A DNA stretch of 42,348 nt from an uncultured Collinsella sp. (GCA_902494035.1 CABURV010000009.1:1-42348), one strand, 5' to 3'; positions 30,833 through 39,190 are shown, numbered from the stretch's first letter. Translations and numbers: made by a program. The notes: generated from the letters alone by a model not told the origin.

Positions 30833-31363
30833 TTAGGCGAGCTTGCGAGCGAGCTCTCGCACCTCTTCCAACTTGGATGACGATGCCATGCTATCGCGCT
30901 CGGTCATACCGCTGATGGTGATAATGCCTTGGTCCTCCCACTTGCAGTACGCGCAGGTTGACTTGTACATAGCGATCGCCGCATCATAGACGCCCTCGCT
31001 GTGGCTATCGAGCAAAAGGGCCGTCTTGGTGAACGGGAAGCCCGTGGCACCGAAGGCGTATAGACGGTCGATGGCGGCCTTCTCCTGCGCGGTGATATCA
31101 AACCAGTAGATAGGCGAGGCAAAGACGACCATATCGGCACCTTTCAGCGACTCGATCACGTTGGCCATGTCGTCCTTCTGCACACAGGTGCCCTCATGGG
31201 TAAAGCAGTACTGGCATCCCAGACAACCAGCGATCTTTTTGCCGGCAACGCGGATAACCTCGACCGTATGGCCGACCTCGCGCGCGGTCTCGGCAAACGC
31301 CTCGACCATGGTGTCGGTATTGGCGCCCTTGCGCGGGCTACCACTCAATACAACGATATTCAT
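30833..31363 (-). CDS. NADPH-dependent FMN reductase / iron-sulfur flavoprotein-like oxidoreductase
   Basis: A 176-residue flavodoxin-fold protein. The FMN phosphate loop is SGSPRKGANTD (7-17). Cysteines C47-x2-C50-x2-C53-x6-C60 (GCLGCQYCFTHEGTC) resemble the cluster or thiol site of the multimeric flavodoxin/Isf group, and FASPIYWFDITAQEKAAIDRLY is the family dimer segment. Known for the group: NAD(P)H-dependent reduction of flavins, quinones or iron-sulfur partners in the cytoplasm. GAGAGGG precedes the ATG at 31363. It is likely transcribed alone; the next gene upstream (31509) is 145 bases away on the same strand. Confidence 0.9.
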   Translation of the reverse strand: MNIVVLSGSPRKGANTDTMVEAFAETAREVGHTVEVIRVAGKKIAGCLGCQYCFTHEGTCVQKDDMANVIESLKGADMVVFASPIYWFDITAQEKAAIDRLYAFGATGFPFTKTALLLDSHSEGVYDAAIAMYKSTCAYCKWEDQGIITISGMTERDSMASSSKLEEVRELARKLA

Positions 31364-31508
31364 AGGATTCCCTCTCCTTCATGCTGCAGGCGCGCAGCAT
31401 GTTTTCTTGTAACCAAAACGAATGGAGTTAATCAATCGCCTCGTTTCAGCTACTCCCTCTCTTTAGAAGAATCGTTGCTGGAGACTTGGCATTAAAACAA
31501 GGCACGCC

Positions 31509-32480
31509 TTATTTCAGATACTCCTCAAAGAATGCCTTCAGCTTTCCAAACGGAATGATGTCCATCTGATCGTAAAGGTCGGTGTGGTTGGCGCCGGGCA
31601 TAATGAGCAATTCCTTGTTGTCCCCGGTCAGCTTGCTGTACGCGGTTTCGCTGAAATAGCGGGAGTGCGCCTTCTCGCCATGCACCAGCAACACAGCAGA
31701 GCGGATTTCGCTGCTATATTGCAAAATCGGCATATTCAAAAATGACAGCGAAGACGTCGCATTCCAGCCACCGTTGGAGTTCAGGCTGCGGGAATGATAG
31801 CCTCGCGGAGTTTTGTAGTAGGCGTAATAGTCCGCTACAAACTGCGGCGCATCCTCCGGTAGCGGATCGACCACGCCGCCCGCCAGCGCATAGCTGCCGT
31901 TTTTATAGTCCTCGGTACGCTGCTCATTCAGCGCTTTCCGCTTTTCAAAGCGCGCCTGCTCGGAATCCTCGGCGTCAAAATAGCCGTTTGCGGTCACGCG
32001 GGTCATATCGTACATGGTCATAGCCGCGGTAGCCTTGATACGGGTGTCGATGGCCGCCGCATTGACTGCCATGCCGCCCCAACCGCAGATGCCGATGATG
32101 CCGATACGCTCCGGGTCAACGCTTTCCTGCACAGAGAGGAAATCCACCGCTGCGCAGAAGTCCTCGGTGTTGATATCCGGCGATGCTACATAGCGGGGCG
32201 TGCCGCCGCTCTCGCCGGTATAGGACGGGTCAAAGGCAATTGCGAAAAAGCCCAGCTCTGCCATTTTCTGCGCGTACAGACCGGAGGACTGCTCCTTCAC
32301 CGCGCCAAACGGGCCGCTGACGGCAATGGCAGGCAGCTTGCCTTCCGCGTTCTTAGGCACGTACACGTCGGCAGCCAATGTGATGCCGTATCGGTTGTGG
32401 AAGGTCGCCTTGCTGTGCTCAACCTTGTCGTTTTTGGGGAACACCTTGTCCCATTCCTGCGTCAGTTTCAACTGCTCCAT
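31509..32480 (-). CDS. alpha/beta hydrolase, dienelactone hydrolase-like with cysteine nucleophile
   Basis: A 323-residue alpha/beta hydrolase. The nucleophile elbow reads GICGWGG, with C132 where most family members have serine, as in dienelactone hydrolases; the histidine is in MPGANHTDLYD near residue 302. An N-terminal strand HNRYGITLAADVYVP and SGPFGAVKEQSSG (oxyanion region) follow the YcjY/DLH-like pattern. There is no signal peptide, so it is cytoplasmic. It begins 2 bases after the CMD-cupin gene, whose end supplies the GGAGG ribosome-binding site, so the two form an operon. Substrate unknown; electrophilic or xenobiotic esters or lactones are plausible. Confidence 0.9.
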   Translation of the reverse strand: MEQLKLTQEWDKVFPKNDKVEHSKATFHNRYGITLAADVYVPKNAEGKLPAIAVSGPFGAVKEQSSGLYAQKMAELGFFAIAFDPSYTGESGGTPRYVASPDINTEDFCAAVDFLSVQESVDPERIGIIGICGWGGMAVNAAAIDTRIKATAAMTMYDMTRVTANGYFDAEDSEQARFEKRKALNEQRTEDYKNGSYALAGGVVDPLPEDAPQFVADYYAYYKTPRGYHSRSLNSNGGWNATSSLSFLNMPILQYSSEIRSAVLLVHGEKAHSRYFSETAYSKLTGDNKELLIMPGANHTDLYDQMDIIPFGKLKAFFEEYLK

Positions 32481-32482
32481 AC

Positions 32483-33247
32483 CTAAGCCTCCTTGTCGGT
32501 CGCTTTAAGGTATTGCTCGTCGTCCACGGGCTCCAACCACTCGTTGGAGGCCTCCTCGCCCGGAACCTCCACCGCGAGATGGGAGAACCAGCTGTCGGGC
32601 GCCGCGCCGTGCCAGTGCTTTACGCCTGCGGGAATATTTACTACATCGCCGGGGCACAGCTCCTGTGCCGGTTTGCCCCATTCCTGGTAAAACCCTCGGC
32701 CAGCCACGCAGACGAGAATCTGCCCGCCGCCGCTTTTGGCGTGATGGGTGTGCCAGTTGTTGCGGCAGCCTGGCTCGAACGTAACGTTGTAAATGCCGAC
32801 CTGCTCGGTGGAAAGGGGCGCGAGGTAGCTTTGCCCGATAAAGTACTTCGCAAATGCGTCGTTGGGGGCACCGATGGGAAAGGCCATCTCGTTTTGATGC
32901 TTAGCTCTTGCATCAGCGGCATTGTCATCCGCCCAGACCTCCTTCGCCATGCGAAAGGCCGCCCACGCCTTGGGCCATCCCGCATAAAACGCCGCATGCG
33001 TAAGGATTTCCGCTATCTCAGCCCTGGTCACGCCATTGTTCTTTGCGGACATCAGATGATATTGAAACGAAGAGTCCGTCAGGCCCTGCGCCATTAGGGC
33101 AACCACCGTCACTATGCTGCGATCTCGAAGGGAAAGCCCGTCTTCTCGACTCCATACCTCGCCGAACAGCACATCGTCATTGAGCTGCGCAAATTTGGGG
33201 GCAAAGTCCCCCAGGGCATCCCTGCCCGCTGTCTGCTTAATCGTCAT
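32483..33247 (-). CDS. carboxymuconolactone decarboxylase-like / cupin fusion protein
   Basis: A 254-residue fusion. Residues 10-105 are a CMD/AhpD-like helical domain (FAPKFAQLNDDVLFGEVWSREDGLSLRDRSIVTV ... EIAEILTHAAFYAGWPKAW), without the CxxC of AhpD peroxidase partners. Residues about 140-235 are a cupin with metal ligands H166 and H168 (NWHTHH) and H211, H213 (GVKHWHG). AGGAGGA lies 7 bases before the ATG. Known for such fusions: often beside aldo/keto reductases and flavodoxins, annotated as decarboxylase/cupin, with an antioxidant or quinone-handling role assumed. It heads an operon with the hydrolase gene and is divergent from a MerR regulator whose operator sits in this unit's promoter. 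Confidence 0.92.
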   Translation of the reverse strand: MTIKQTAGRDALGDFAPKFAQLNDDVLFGEVWSREDGLSLRDRSIVTVVALMAQGLTDSSFQYHLMSAKNNGVTRAEIAEILTHAAFYAGWPKAWAAFRMAKEVWADDNAADARAKHQNEMAFPIGAPNDAFAKYFIGQSYLAPLSTEQVGIYNVTFEPGCRNNWHTHHAKSGGGQILVCVAGRGFYQEWGKPAQELCPGDVVNIPAGVKHWHGAAPDSWFSHLAVEVPGEEASNEWLEPVDDEQYLKATDKEA

Positions 33248-33521
33248 GTTTGATTCCTCCTGTCGATGGTTTTGAGTACAAACTGCTTTCGCGCAGCTAA
33301 GCCGCGCCTAGATTTCCATGCCCATTCGATGCGCCTGCTCCAGAGCGGGATGCCCGGCGATTTCGCCCACGCCGTTCACGCCGCCGGCGAAAACCGTTCC
33401 GGCAAGCGCGCGCCTTTGGCGAAAATCCCTTGCACTCCTTATATATATTGACGAAAATAAAGGTAATACCTAAACCTAACTTTAGGTCAAGGAGTAAATT
33501 CGAGATTTGTCCGGAGGAACC
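33248..33521. other. divergent promoter region of the CMD-cupin operon and merR, with a possible gene scrap
   Basis: It holds the MerR operator (33461-33490) near its right end. Minus-strand frame 33309-33435 ends with NGVGEIAGHPALEQAHRMGMEI and a stop, which reads like the end of a real protein, but it has no start codon or upstream part. It may be a gene remnant; I could not place the family. The leader of the CMD-cupin message would be about 200 bases long. Confidence 0.45.
33461..33490 (-). promoter_or_regulatory. MerR-type operator within a promoter (ACCTAAA-N6-TTTAGGT)
   Basis: ACCTAAACCTAACTTTAGGT (33468-33487) is a 7-bp dyad. On the minus strand TTGACC (33490-33485) is a fitting -35 element overlapping the dyad and TATTAC (33468-33463) a possible -10. 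An operator lying between -35 and -10 is the standard arrangement for MerR-family activation, here of the CMD-cupin/hydrolase operon; it may also regulate merR itself. Confidence 0.6.
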
Positions 33522-33962
33522 ATGTACACAATCGGACAGGTGGCGGATATGTTCGGTCTGCCCGTTTCCACGCTGCGCTATTACGACAAGCAGGGATTGT
33601 TCCCGGAATTGGAGCGAACATCCGGCATTCGCCGATTCGGCGATACGGAACTCGAGGCGCTTCGGGTCATCGAATGCTTAAAGAAGGCTGGGATGGAGAT
33701 CAAGGACATCCGGCTGTTCATGGAATGGTGCGCGGAGGGCCCATCGACATATCCCAAGCGCAAGGCCATGTTCGAGGAGCGGAAGGCCCACATGGAATCG
33801 GAAATCGCGAACATGAACCGTGCGCTGGATATGTTGAAGTTCAAATGCTGGTACTACGAGCAGGCGATCCAAGATGGCAACGAGGATAGAGTGAAGGCGC
33901 TGATTCCCGACGATTTGCCGGAAGAGATCAAAGATACCTACGATAGCGCCCACGCTCAATAA
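33522..33962 (+). CDS. MerR-family transcriptional regulator
   Basis: A 146-residue regulator. The winged helix is at the N-terminus (YTIGQVADMFGLPVSTLRYYDKQGLFP), followed by GIRRFGDTELEALRVIECLKKAGMEIKDIRLFMEWC and a coiled coil (AMFEERKAHMESEIANMNRALDMLKFKCWYYEQAI). It has no metal-type cysteine ligands; C52 and the later CWYY cysteines are not in a known pattern. GGAGG lies 6 bases before the ATG at 33522. The class is like the AdhR/YyaG-type regulators of aldehyde or electrophile stress. It is divergent from the CMD-cupin operon, with an operator in between, and ends at a clear terminator (34023-34049). Confidence 0.93.
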   Translation: MYTIGQVADMFGLPVSTLRYYDKQGLFPELERTSGIRRFGDTELEALRVIECLKKAGMEIKDIRLFMEWCAEGPSTYPKRKAMFEERKAHMESEIANMNRALDMLKFKCWYYEQAIQDGNEDRVKALIPDDLPEEIKDTYDSAHAQ

Positions 33963-34022
33963 TGCCGCCCGATGCTCAAGGGGCTTTGGCAAGGAGTCGT
34001 TTAGGCAGACATGCAAAAAGAA

Positions 34023-34049
34023 AGCCTCCGAACAGAAGGTTCGGAGGCT
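34023..34049 (+). terminator. Rho-independent-type terminator of the MerR gene
   Basis: AGCCTCCGAAC (34023-34033), loop AGAAG, GTTCGGAGGCT (34039-34049), an 11-bp perfect stem followed by GTTATT. Confidence 0.75.
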
Positions 34050-34191
34050 GTTATTCCCGTCATTTCGCTGATGGCTTTGCTCTATGGCGACGCCGAAACA
34101 ACATCGGGCGGTACTCGACGGTATCAAAACGCAAGCTCAGAAGCCAGTTCCCGTTATTCCCATAGGCATAAGCGCATCTGTTCGCGATTGC

Positions 34192-35091
34192 CTATCGATG
34201 CTTTGCCTCGAGCACGGCAGACACCGCATCGAGGAACTCCCGCACATGGTCTGCGGGGTGCGGCGAATGAAGCAGCCCGTAAGACACGAGACAGTCCCAA
34301 TCGGTAGGGACGGTTTTGAGCATGGGGTGGACGTTGGCCCACAACGGCAGCGTCGCAAGCGCGAGGTCCTCGTTCGCGCCGCGATTGAACACCTCCACCC
34401 GATATTGCGGGAAGTCTACGAGCGCGATTTGAGGATGATGCAAGAGTATCTCGTCGCGTACGCGGTCGATTTCGGTGTTCCAGCCCCGGCGTATAAGCAT
34501 AAGACTGTGATTGTGGAGGTCGTCGAATGTGACGATGTCGCGTTTGGCGAGCTCGCTGTCGACGGGAACGGCGCACCAGAGCGGCTCGCGCGAAAGCTCG
34601 AGGCCCAGGCACCCGCGCTCTTTAAGAAAGGCATCGTCGAAAATCCCCACCACGATATCCATGTCTTGCCCGAGGTTCGCCAAACCGCGCGCCGCCGAGG
34701 GTGTGTTTTCAAACGTGACCACCTGAAGGCTCATGCCAGGGCAACGTTCCTTCACCTTCGGCCATAGCTTCGTGAGCGGCGTGCTGGGCGTCATGAGCGA
34801 CACTCCCACGCGGATGATGCGCTTCTCTCCGCGCTCGGCGACGCGGGCGCGTGCGATTGATTCTTGAGAGTACTGCACGATATGGCGGGCGTCGGCGAGC
34901 AGCGACCTGCCTGCTCGCGTAAGCGAAAGCCCCTGATGCGATCGGTGGAACAGCGTAAGGCCTAGCCGCGACTCCAGCAGGTTCATCTGCTTGATGACGG
35001 CCGTGGGCGTGATGAAGGACTCTTGTGCCGCCTTGGAGAAGCTGCCCGCCTCCGCCACGCGGATGAAAGTGTCAAGCTGTGGGTTGTACAT
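34192..35091 (-). CDS. LysR-family transcriptional regulator
   Basis: A 299-residue LysR protein. The N-terminal winged helix reads LDTFIRVAEAGSFSKAAQESFITPTAVIKQMNLLESRLGLTLFHRS, and the rest is a periplasmic-binding-like effector domain (KRIIRVGVSLMTPSTPLT ... QDMDIVVGIFDD). The start at 35091 is chosen for GGAGG 5 bases upstream; a slightly longer frame begins inside that site. It is divergent from an aldo/keto reductase gene. A 19-base motif lies between them (35119-35137) and recurs before two other redox operons at the same spacing, so this protein is the likely regulator of all three (see findings). Confidence 0.93.
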   Translation of the reverse strand: MYNPQLDTFIRVAEAGSFSKAAQESFITPTAVIKQMNLLESRLGLTLFHRSHQGLSLTRAGRSLLADARHIVQYSQESIARARVAERGEKRIIRVGVSLMTPSTPLTKLWPKVKERCPGMSLQVVTFENTPSAARGLANLGQDMDIVVGIFDDAFLKERGCLGLELSREPLWCAVPVDSELAKRDIVTFDDLHNHSLMLIRRGWNTEIDRVRDEILLHHPQIALVDFPQYRVEVFNRGANEDLALATLPLWANVHPMLKTVPTDWDCLVSYGLLHSPHPADHVREFLDAVSAVLEAKHR

Positions 35092-35118
35092 CGATCCTCC
35101 TGTCACGCATTATGTGCC

Positions 35119-35137
35119 GTATATACCCCATGGTTAT
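35119..35137 (-). promoter_or_regulatory. 19-base regulatory motif, site A
   Basis: Read on the minus strand: ATAACCATGGGGTATATAC. It lies 83 bases before the start codon of the aldo/keto reductase (35221) and 27 bases before that of the LysR gene. Sites B (39160-39178) and C (42091-42109) are its matches. Confidence 0.7.
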
Positions 35138-35220
35138 ATCCATCATTCCAACGTGAACTTCTCGCGCGTCAGTAAACGCCGTAGCCTCGTATTCGAAAAG
35201 TCACCATTAAGGAGGAGACC

Positions 35221-36069
35221 ATGGAGTATCTGAAGCTCAACAACGACGTAGAGATGCCCATCGAGGGTTTGGGCACCTTCCTCATGACCCCGGCCGAGGC
35301 CGAGGCGGCCGCAACCGCCGCGCTCACGGCTGGCTACGAGCACATCGACACCGCCAACGCCTACATGAACGAGCGCGCCGTGGGCCGTGCCATCGCCAAA
35401 AGCGGCATCGCACGCGACAAGATCTTCGTCTCCACCAAGCTCTGGCCGAGCGTCTACGACGCGGGCATGCCGGCGGTGGACGCCACGCTCCAGCGCCTGG
35501 GGCTCGACTACGTCGACATGCTCATCCTGCACCAGCCGGTAGGCGACTACCTGGCCGCGTGGCGCACGATGGAGGAGGCGTACCGCGCAGGCAAGGTGCG
35601 CGCCCTCGGCCTCTCCAACTTCCCGCAAGACAAGATCGCCGAGGTCATCGAGGTCGCCGACATCAAGCCGCAGCTCGTGACCGTTGAGTGCCACCCCCAC
35701 CACGCCCAGCACGACCTGCGCGCCTACCTCGCGCCGTACGGCACGGTGATCGAGGCGTGGTACCCGCTCGGCCACGGCGACAAAGGTCTTCTGGAGGAGC
35801 CCGTCTTCGTCACTCTCGCCGAGAAGTACGGCAAGACCCCGGCCCAGGTGATCCTGCGCTGGCACGTGCAGATGAGCACCTCCATCATCCCCGGCTCCAA
35901 GAACCCCGCCCACATCGCCGACAACGCGAACATCTTCGACTTCTCCCTCACCGAAGACGAGATGGCCGAGATTGCCAAGCTCGACGGGACCATGACCTAC
36001 TACACCGCCACTGAGGAAGCACTCGAGGGCTACCTGGCCATGCGCCCCGATTTCGACGCGCAGGAGTAG
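35221..36069 (+). CDS. aldo/keto reductase (AKR5-like)
   Basis: A 282-residue aldo/keto reductase with an intact tetrad: Asp in HIDTANAY, Tyr in the same motif, Lys in VSTKLW and His in LILHQP. NADPH-site segments IIPGSKNPAHIADNANIFDFSL are at the C-terminus. Known reaction: NADPH-linked reduction of aldehydes and ketones in the cytoplasm. GGAGGAG lies 4 bases upstream of the ATG. It heads an operon with the secreted flavodoxin and EFR1-type genes (46 and 42 bases apart). Site A of the LysR motif is 83 bases upstream. The codon use in this operon looks more GC-rich than in the first half of the window (impression only), which would fit acquisition by transfer. Confidence 0.94.
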   Translation: MEYLKLNNDVEMPIEGLGTFLMTPAEAEAAATAALTAGYEHIDTANAYMNERAVGRAIAKSGIARDKIFVSTKLWPSVYDAGMPAVDATLQRLGLDYVDMLILHQPVGDYLAAWRTMEEAYRAGKVRALGLSNFPQDKIAEVIEVADIKPQLVTVECHPHHAQHDLRAYLAPYGTVIEAWYPLGHGDKGLLEEPVFVTLAEKYGKTPAQVILRWHVQMSTSIIPGSKNPAHIADNANIFDFSLTEDEMAEIAKLDGTMTYYTATEEALEGYLAMRPDFDAQE

Positions 36070-36115
36070 CGCTCAGACGATAACGGACCAACCAAGCCAA
36101 CGGAGGAGATGCCCC

Positions 36116-36742
36116 ATGACCGCAAACCCGACCGTGACTAGAAGAAACTTCCTACTCGGAGCCGCGCTGTGCGCAACGATGCTCTCCGGTTGCAACCAGG
36201 GTGACGACGGCCAAGCCGCCGCCGAGGACCAGCCCGCCGCCGCGCCCGCTGCAGGCGGCAACGTCCTCGTGGCCTACTACTCGGCACAGGGCCACACCGC
36301 TGCCGTAGCTCAGACCATCGCCGACGAGCTCGGCGCCGATCTCTTTAAGGTGACGCCTACGGAGCCCTACTCCGACGATGACCTCGACTGGACCGACGAC
36401 AGTAGCCGCGTGACCCGCGAGCACGAGGACGAGAGCCTGCGCGACGTCGAGCTTACGCAGGTCACGCCGGACGGCTGGGAGAACTACGACACCGTGCTCG
36501 TGGGGTATCCCATCTGGTGGGGCATCGCGGCCTGGCCCATCGACAACTTCATCTCAGGCAACGACTGGGACGGCAAGACGGTGCTCCCGTTCTGCACCTC
36601 TTCCTCCTCGAGTCTTGGCCGGAGCGGCGAGCTACTCGCCGAGGCCGCGGGCAGCGGGGAGTGGCAGGAGGGCCAGCGCTTCTCGTCCAGTGTGGACGAG
36701 TCCGGGGTTCGTGATTGGGTCGCCGGTCTCGGCCTGGCATAA
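36116..36742 (+). CDS. Tat-exported flavodoxin lipoprotein
   Basis: A 208-residue protein. The signal TRRNFLLGAALCATMLSGC has twin arginines (9-10) and a lipobox LSGC (cysteine 26). After an Ala/Pro linker (about 35-48) comes a flavodoxin domain: FMN loop YYSAQGHTAAVA (54-65), GYPIWWGIAAWPIDNFI and PFCTSSSSSLGRSGELLAEAA. Known for this type (flavodoxin_4): single-electron carrier; FMN-loaded before Tat export fits the twin-arginine signal. Anchored outside the membrane, it could carry electrons to an exported reductase or to the hydrolases nearby. GGAGGAG precedes the ATG. It lies between the aldo/keto reductase and the EFR1-type gene. Confidence 0.9.
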   Translation: MTANPTVTRRNFLLGAALCATMLSGCNQGDDGQAAAEDQPAAAPAAGGNVLVAYYSAQGHTAAVAQTIADELGADLFKVTPTEPYSDDDLDWTDDSSRVTREHEDESLRDVELTQVTPDGWENYDTVLVGYPIWWGIAAWPIDNFISGNDWDGKTVLPFCTSSSSSLGRSGELLAEAAGSGEWQEGQRFSSSVDESGVRDWVAGLGLA

Positions 36743-36784
36743 GCAATTAGAGATGACAGACCGCTGACAATCTGGGAGTTTCGA

Positions 36785-37579
36785 ATGATCCTATACTTCA
36801 CCGGGACGGGCAACTGCCTCTACGTGGCGCGCGAGCTGGCCGCGGAGGGCGAGAGGGTCCTGAGCATCCCGCAGGAGCTGCGCCGCGAGGGCGAGCTCGC
36901 CTACGCGGACGATACGATTGGCATCGTGTACCCCATCTACGGGCACATGATGCCCGACATGGTGAAGACGTTCCTCGAGCGCGCGACGCTCGACACGCCC
37001 TACCTCTACTTCGTTTGCACCTACGGCAACCGGCACGCCAACGCCGTCGAGCTGTGCCTGGAGAACGCGCGGACAGCGGGGCTCAACCCTGCCTACGTGA
37101 CCACGCTCCTCATGGTGGACAACTGGCTGCCCAACTTCGACATGGACGAGCAGCGCGCCCGCATCCCCGAGAAGAAGATAGGCGAGAATCTCGAGCGCAT
37201 CCGCGCGGCCGTATCCACGCGGCACCGCTGGATCGAGCCGGTGACCGACGAGGACCGCGCGGCGCACGAGCAGTTCGTGAGCCGGGGCTTGCGCTTCGAG
37301 CCGGCGGCGCTGGGCGGATTCCTGACCGTTGATTCCGAGAAGTGCATAGGATGCGGGGCGTGCGCAAAGGTGTGCCCGGCTGGCTGCATCGCTCTCAAGG
37401 GCGGCAAGGCCGTCCGTAACGCGCAGGCGGACTTTGGCTGCAACGCCTGCCTCGCCTGCATGCACGCCTGTCCCGCGCACGCCATCACCTGCGCGGCGGG
37501 CGACAAGAATCCCGCGGCGCGCTTCCGCAACGAGCACGTGACCCTTGCCGAGCTGCAAGAGGCCAACAGCGGCCGCTGA
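36785..37579 (+). CDS. EFR1-family flavodoxin-ferredoxin fusion protein
   Basis: A 264-residue protein. An N-terminal flavodoxin-like domain (MILYFTGTGNCLYVARELA, IGIVYPIYGHMMPDMVKTFL) is followed at about 185-245 by two 4Fe-4S motifs: CIGCGACAKVCPAGC and CNACLACMHACPAHA. This is the EFR1 family arrangement of cytoplasmic electron-transfer proteins. GGAG lies 7 bases upstream of the ATG. It is the third gene of the operon beginning at 35221 and probably supplies electrons linked to the aldo/keto reductase or to the exported flavodoxin (inference). A hairpin (37591-37620) follows. Confidence 0.93.
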   Translation: MILYFTGTGNCLYVARELAAEGERVLSIPQELRREGELAYADDTIGIVYPIYGHMMPDMVKTFLERATLDTPYLYFVCTYGNRHANAVELCLENARTAGLNPAYVTTLLMVDNWLPNFDMDEQRARIPEKKIGENLERIRAAVSTRHRWIEPVTDEDRAAHEQFVSRGLRFEPAALGGFLTVDSEKCIGCGACAKVCPAGCIALKGGKAVRNAQADFGCNACLACMHACPAHAITCAAGDKNPAARFRNEHVTLAELQEANSGR

Positions 37580-37590
37580 TGCGCTTCTCG

Positions 37591-37620
37591 CCAAGCCGAA
37601 AGCCTGCGGCTTCGGCTTGG
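37591..37620 (+). terminator. terminator or attenuator hairpin after the EFR1-type gene
   Basis: CCAAGCCGAA-AGC pairs with GCTTCGGCTTGG (12 bp with one bulged A) around CTGCG, followed by TTCATT. It separates the EFR1-type gene from the exported hydrolase 20 bases further on, so it may only reduce read-through. Confidence 0.65.
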
Positions 37621-37640
37621 TTCATTCAGAAAGAGGAACT

Positions 37641-38549
37641 ATGCACGTGAGCCATCTTTCACGCAGGTCCTTTATCGAGGCTGCCGCGCTCGCTGCGGGC
37701 GGGCTGGTACTCGGGGGAGGCCTGGTCGGCTGCGTGGATGCCCGTGAGCATGGCGGCTACGTCCTCACGGAGGGGTCGCAGACAGACCGCGGCTTCGTCG
37801 TTGACGACGCCCTGCAGACGCCATCGGGCAGGACGCTGCACTTCTCGCTCCATGTGCCGGACTCCTACGACGGGTCCGTGCCCTATGCGCTCTACGTGGC
37901 CTGCCCCGGCTGGGAGGGGCTCTACTTCCAGGGCGTGGGCGCCAACCTCCAGGAGGACTATCCCTTTGTGGCGAACGACTACATCGCCGACACGATCGTG
38001 GCCTCGCCCCAGCTCGACGACTGGGGCGAGCAATCCGCGGCTGACGTGGTGGAGCTCACCGAATGGCTGCTCGGCGCCTACAGCATCGATGCGGACCACG
38101 TGTACCTGAGCGGATGCTCGGGCGGCGGCGAGACCATCTCCATCGTCTTGGGAACGCGCCCCGAGCTCTACCGACGTGCGCTTCACACCATCTCGCGCTG
38201 GGACGGCGACATCGAGACGCTCACCGCAGCTGAGGTTCCCGTGTATATGGCTATCGGCGAGAACGACGACTATTACGGCTCCGGGCCCGCGCGCGAGGCG
38301 TACGAGGAGATTCGCGCCGCCTATCGAGCTCGCAGGCTTTCCGAGGAGCGCATCAGCGAGCTGGTCGTGCTCGATGTCAAGCCCACGAGCTACTTCACTG
38401 AGCGGGGCTTTGCTGCGGACGCGGGCCAGCACGGGGCGGGCGGTTACCTCTTTGCCCATGACGAGGACATCATGGGATGGCTTTCCGCATTTCTGGGTGC
38501 CCTGCTCATGCGGGTAGTCGTCCGCAGCGCCCGTCCGATCATACGCTAG
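37641..38549 (+). CDS. Tat-exported lipoprotein, alpha/beta hydrolase (esterase-like)
   Basis: A 302-residue protein with a Tat-type lipoprotein signal: SRRSFIEAAALAAGG (RR at 8-9), lipobox LVGC (cysteine 31). The mature part is a PHB depolymerase/feruloyl esterase-like alpha/beta hydrolase: YALYVACPGWEG (oxyanion region), nucleophile S160 in SGCSGGG, acid in IGENDDYYG and His in GQHGAGGY. AAAGAGGA lies 3-4 bases before the ATG. It acts on the outer face of the membrane, perhaps on plant-derived or drug esters. The last 20 residues (LLMRVVVRSARPIIR) are basic and odd for this family; an altered 3' end is possible. Confidence 0.85.
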   Translation: MHVSHLSRRSFIEAAALAAGGLVLGGGLVGCVDAREHGGYVLTEGSQTDRGFVVDDALQTPSGRTLHFSLHVPDSYDGSVPYALYVACPGWEGLYFQGVGANLQEDYPFVANDYIADTIVASPQLDDWGEQSAADVVELTEWLLGAYSIDADHVYLSGCSGGGETISIVLGTRPELYRRALHTISRWDGDIETLTAAEVPVYMAIGENDDYYGSGPAREAYEEIRAAYRARRLSEERISELVVLDVKPTSYFTERGFAADAGQHGAGGYLFAHDEDIMGWLSAFLGALLMRVVVRSARPIIR

Positions 38550-38622
38550 GCGAACGAAAAGGGGCGGTGGGCCTCCATCTTCACGGGCCCACCGCCGCCG
38601 AACTGGGTTACGCAAGTCGGGA

Positions 38623-39072
38623 CTACGCGAGCTTCTTCGAGAGCGCCCTTGCCTCGTGCGTGTTGTCGACCATGCCGCCGTAGGTCATGCCGTAGAGCGC
38701 GGCGAAGCGCTTCATGGTGTACTCGCCCCAATCGAGCATCTCGCGCGTGGGCGCGCCACCTTGGAACACGAAATAGAGCGTCTTGCCGCTCATACTGCCC
38801 TCGCGCACCGGACCGTAGAAGCGGTCGAGCAGGTTGCGCAGCATGCCGGAGAGGCTGTGCCAGTAGACGGGCGACCCCACGACCAGGGTGTCCGCCGCCT
38901 CGATGCGCGCGAGCACGTCCTCGAAGTCATCGTCGCCGTAGCTCTGGCCGTAGCCGTAGACCTTGTGCTCGGCAAGATTCAGCTGCTCGTACGGGCGATC
39001 GCCGATGAGCTCGCGCGCCAGGCGCGCCGTGTTGCCATCCTTGTTGGGGCTTCCGTTGATGAAGAGAATCAT
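38623..39072 (-). CDS. flavodoxin-like NAD(P)H-dependent oxidoreductase
   Basis: A 149-residue flavodoxin-fold reductase (NADPH-dependent FMN reductase family). FMN loop NGSPNKDGNTARLA; VVGSPVYWHSLSGMLRNLLDRFYGP is the family dimer/flavin segment; the C-terminus is short. The ATG at 39072 is chosen since AAGGAG is 8 bases upstream; a GTG three codons earlier overlaps that site. Site B of the LysR motif lies 87 bases upstream (39160-39178) in the matching orientation. It is convergent with the exported hydrolase. Likely role: flavin or quinone reduction. Confidence 0.9.
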   Translation of the reverse strand: MILFINGSPNKDGNTARLARELIGDRPYEQLNLAEHKVYGYGQSYGDDDFEDVLARIEAADTLVVGSPVYWHSLSGMLRNLLDRFYGPVREGSMSGKTLYFVFQGGAPTREMLDWGEYTMKRFAALYGMTYGGMVDNTHEARALSKKLA

Positions 39073-39159
39073 ACGTCTCACTCCTTACGTATTGTCTGAT
39101 ACCGCCTTTACCATAGGCGTGAGAAGATCCGGCGAGAAGTTCCTACTCGTAGGCAGCTT

Positions 39160-39178
39160 ATAACCGTGGGGTGTGTAC
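39160..39178 (+). promoter_or_regulatory. 19-base regulatory motif, site B
   Basis: ATAACCGTGGGGTGTGTAC on the plus strand, 87 bases before the start codon of the minus-strand oxidoreductase (39072). It differs from site A at three positions (A/G each). Confidence 0.7.
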
Positions 39179-39190
39179 GTCTTGGCATCC

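Noticed and set aside
33309..33435. Minus-strand frame ending NGVGEIAGHPALEQAHRMGMEI before the CMD-cupin gene
   Set aside because: The end reads like a protein C-terminus, but there is no start codon, upstream sequence or firm family match, so I record it only as a possible remnant.
37641..38549. Frameshift at the 3' end of the exported hydrolase
   Set aside because: The basic tail after LSAFLGALL looks odd, but the frame is otherwise continuous and no alternative frame continues a hydrolase, so I did not call it broken.
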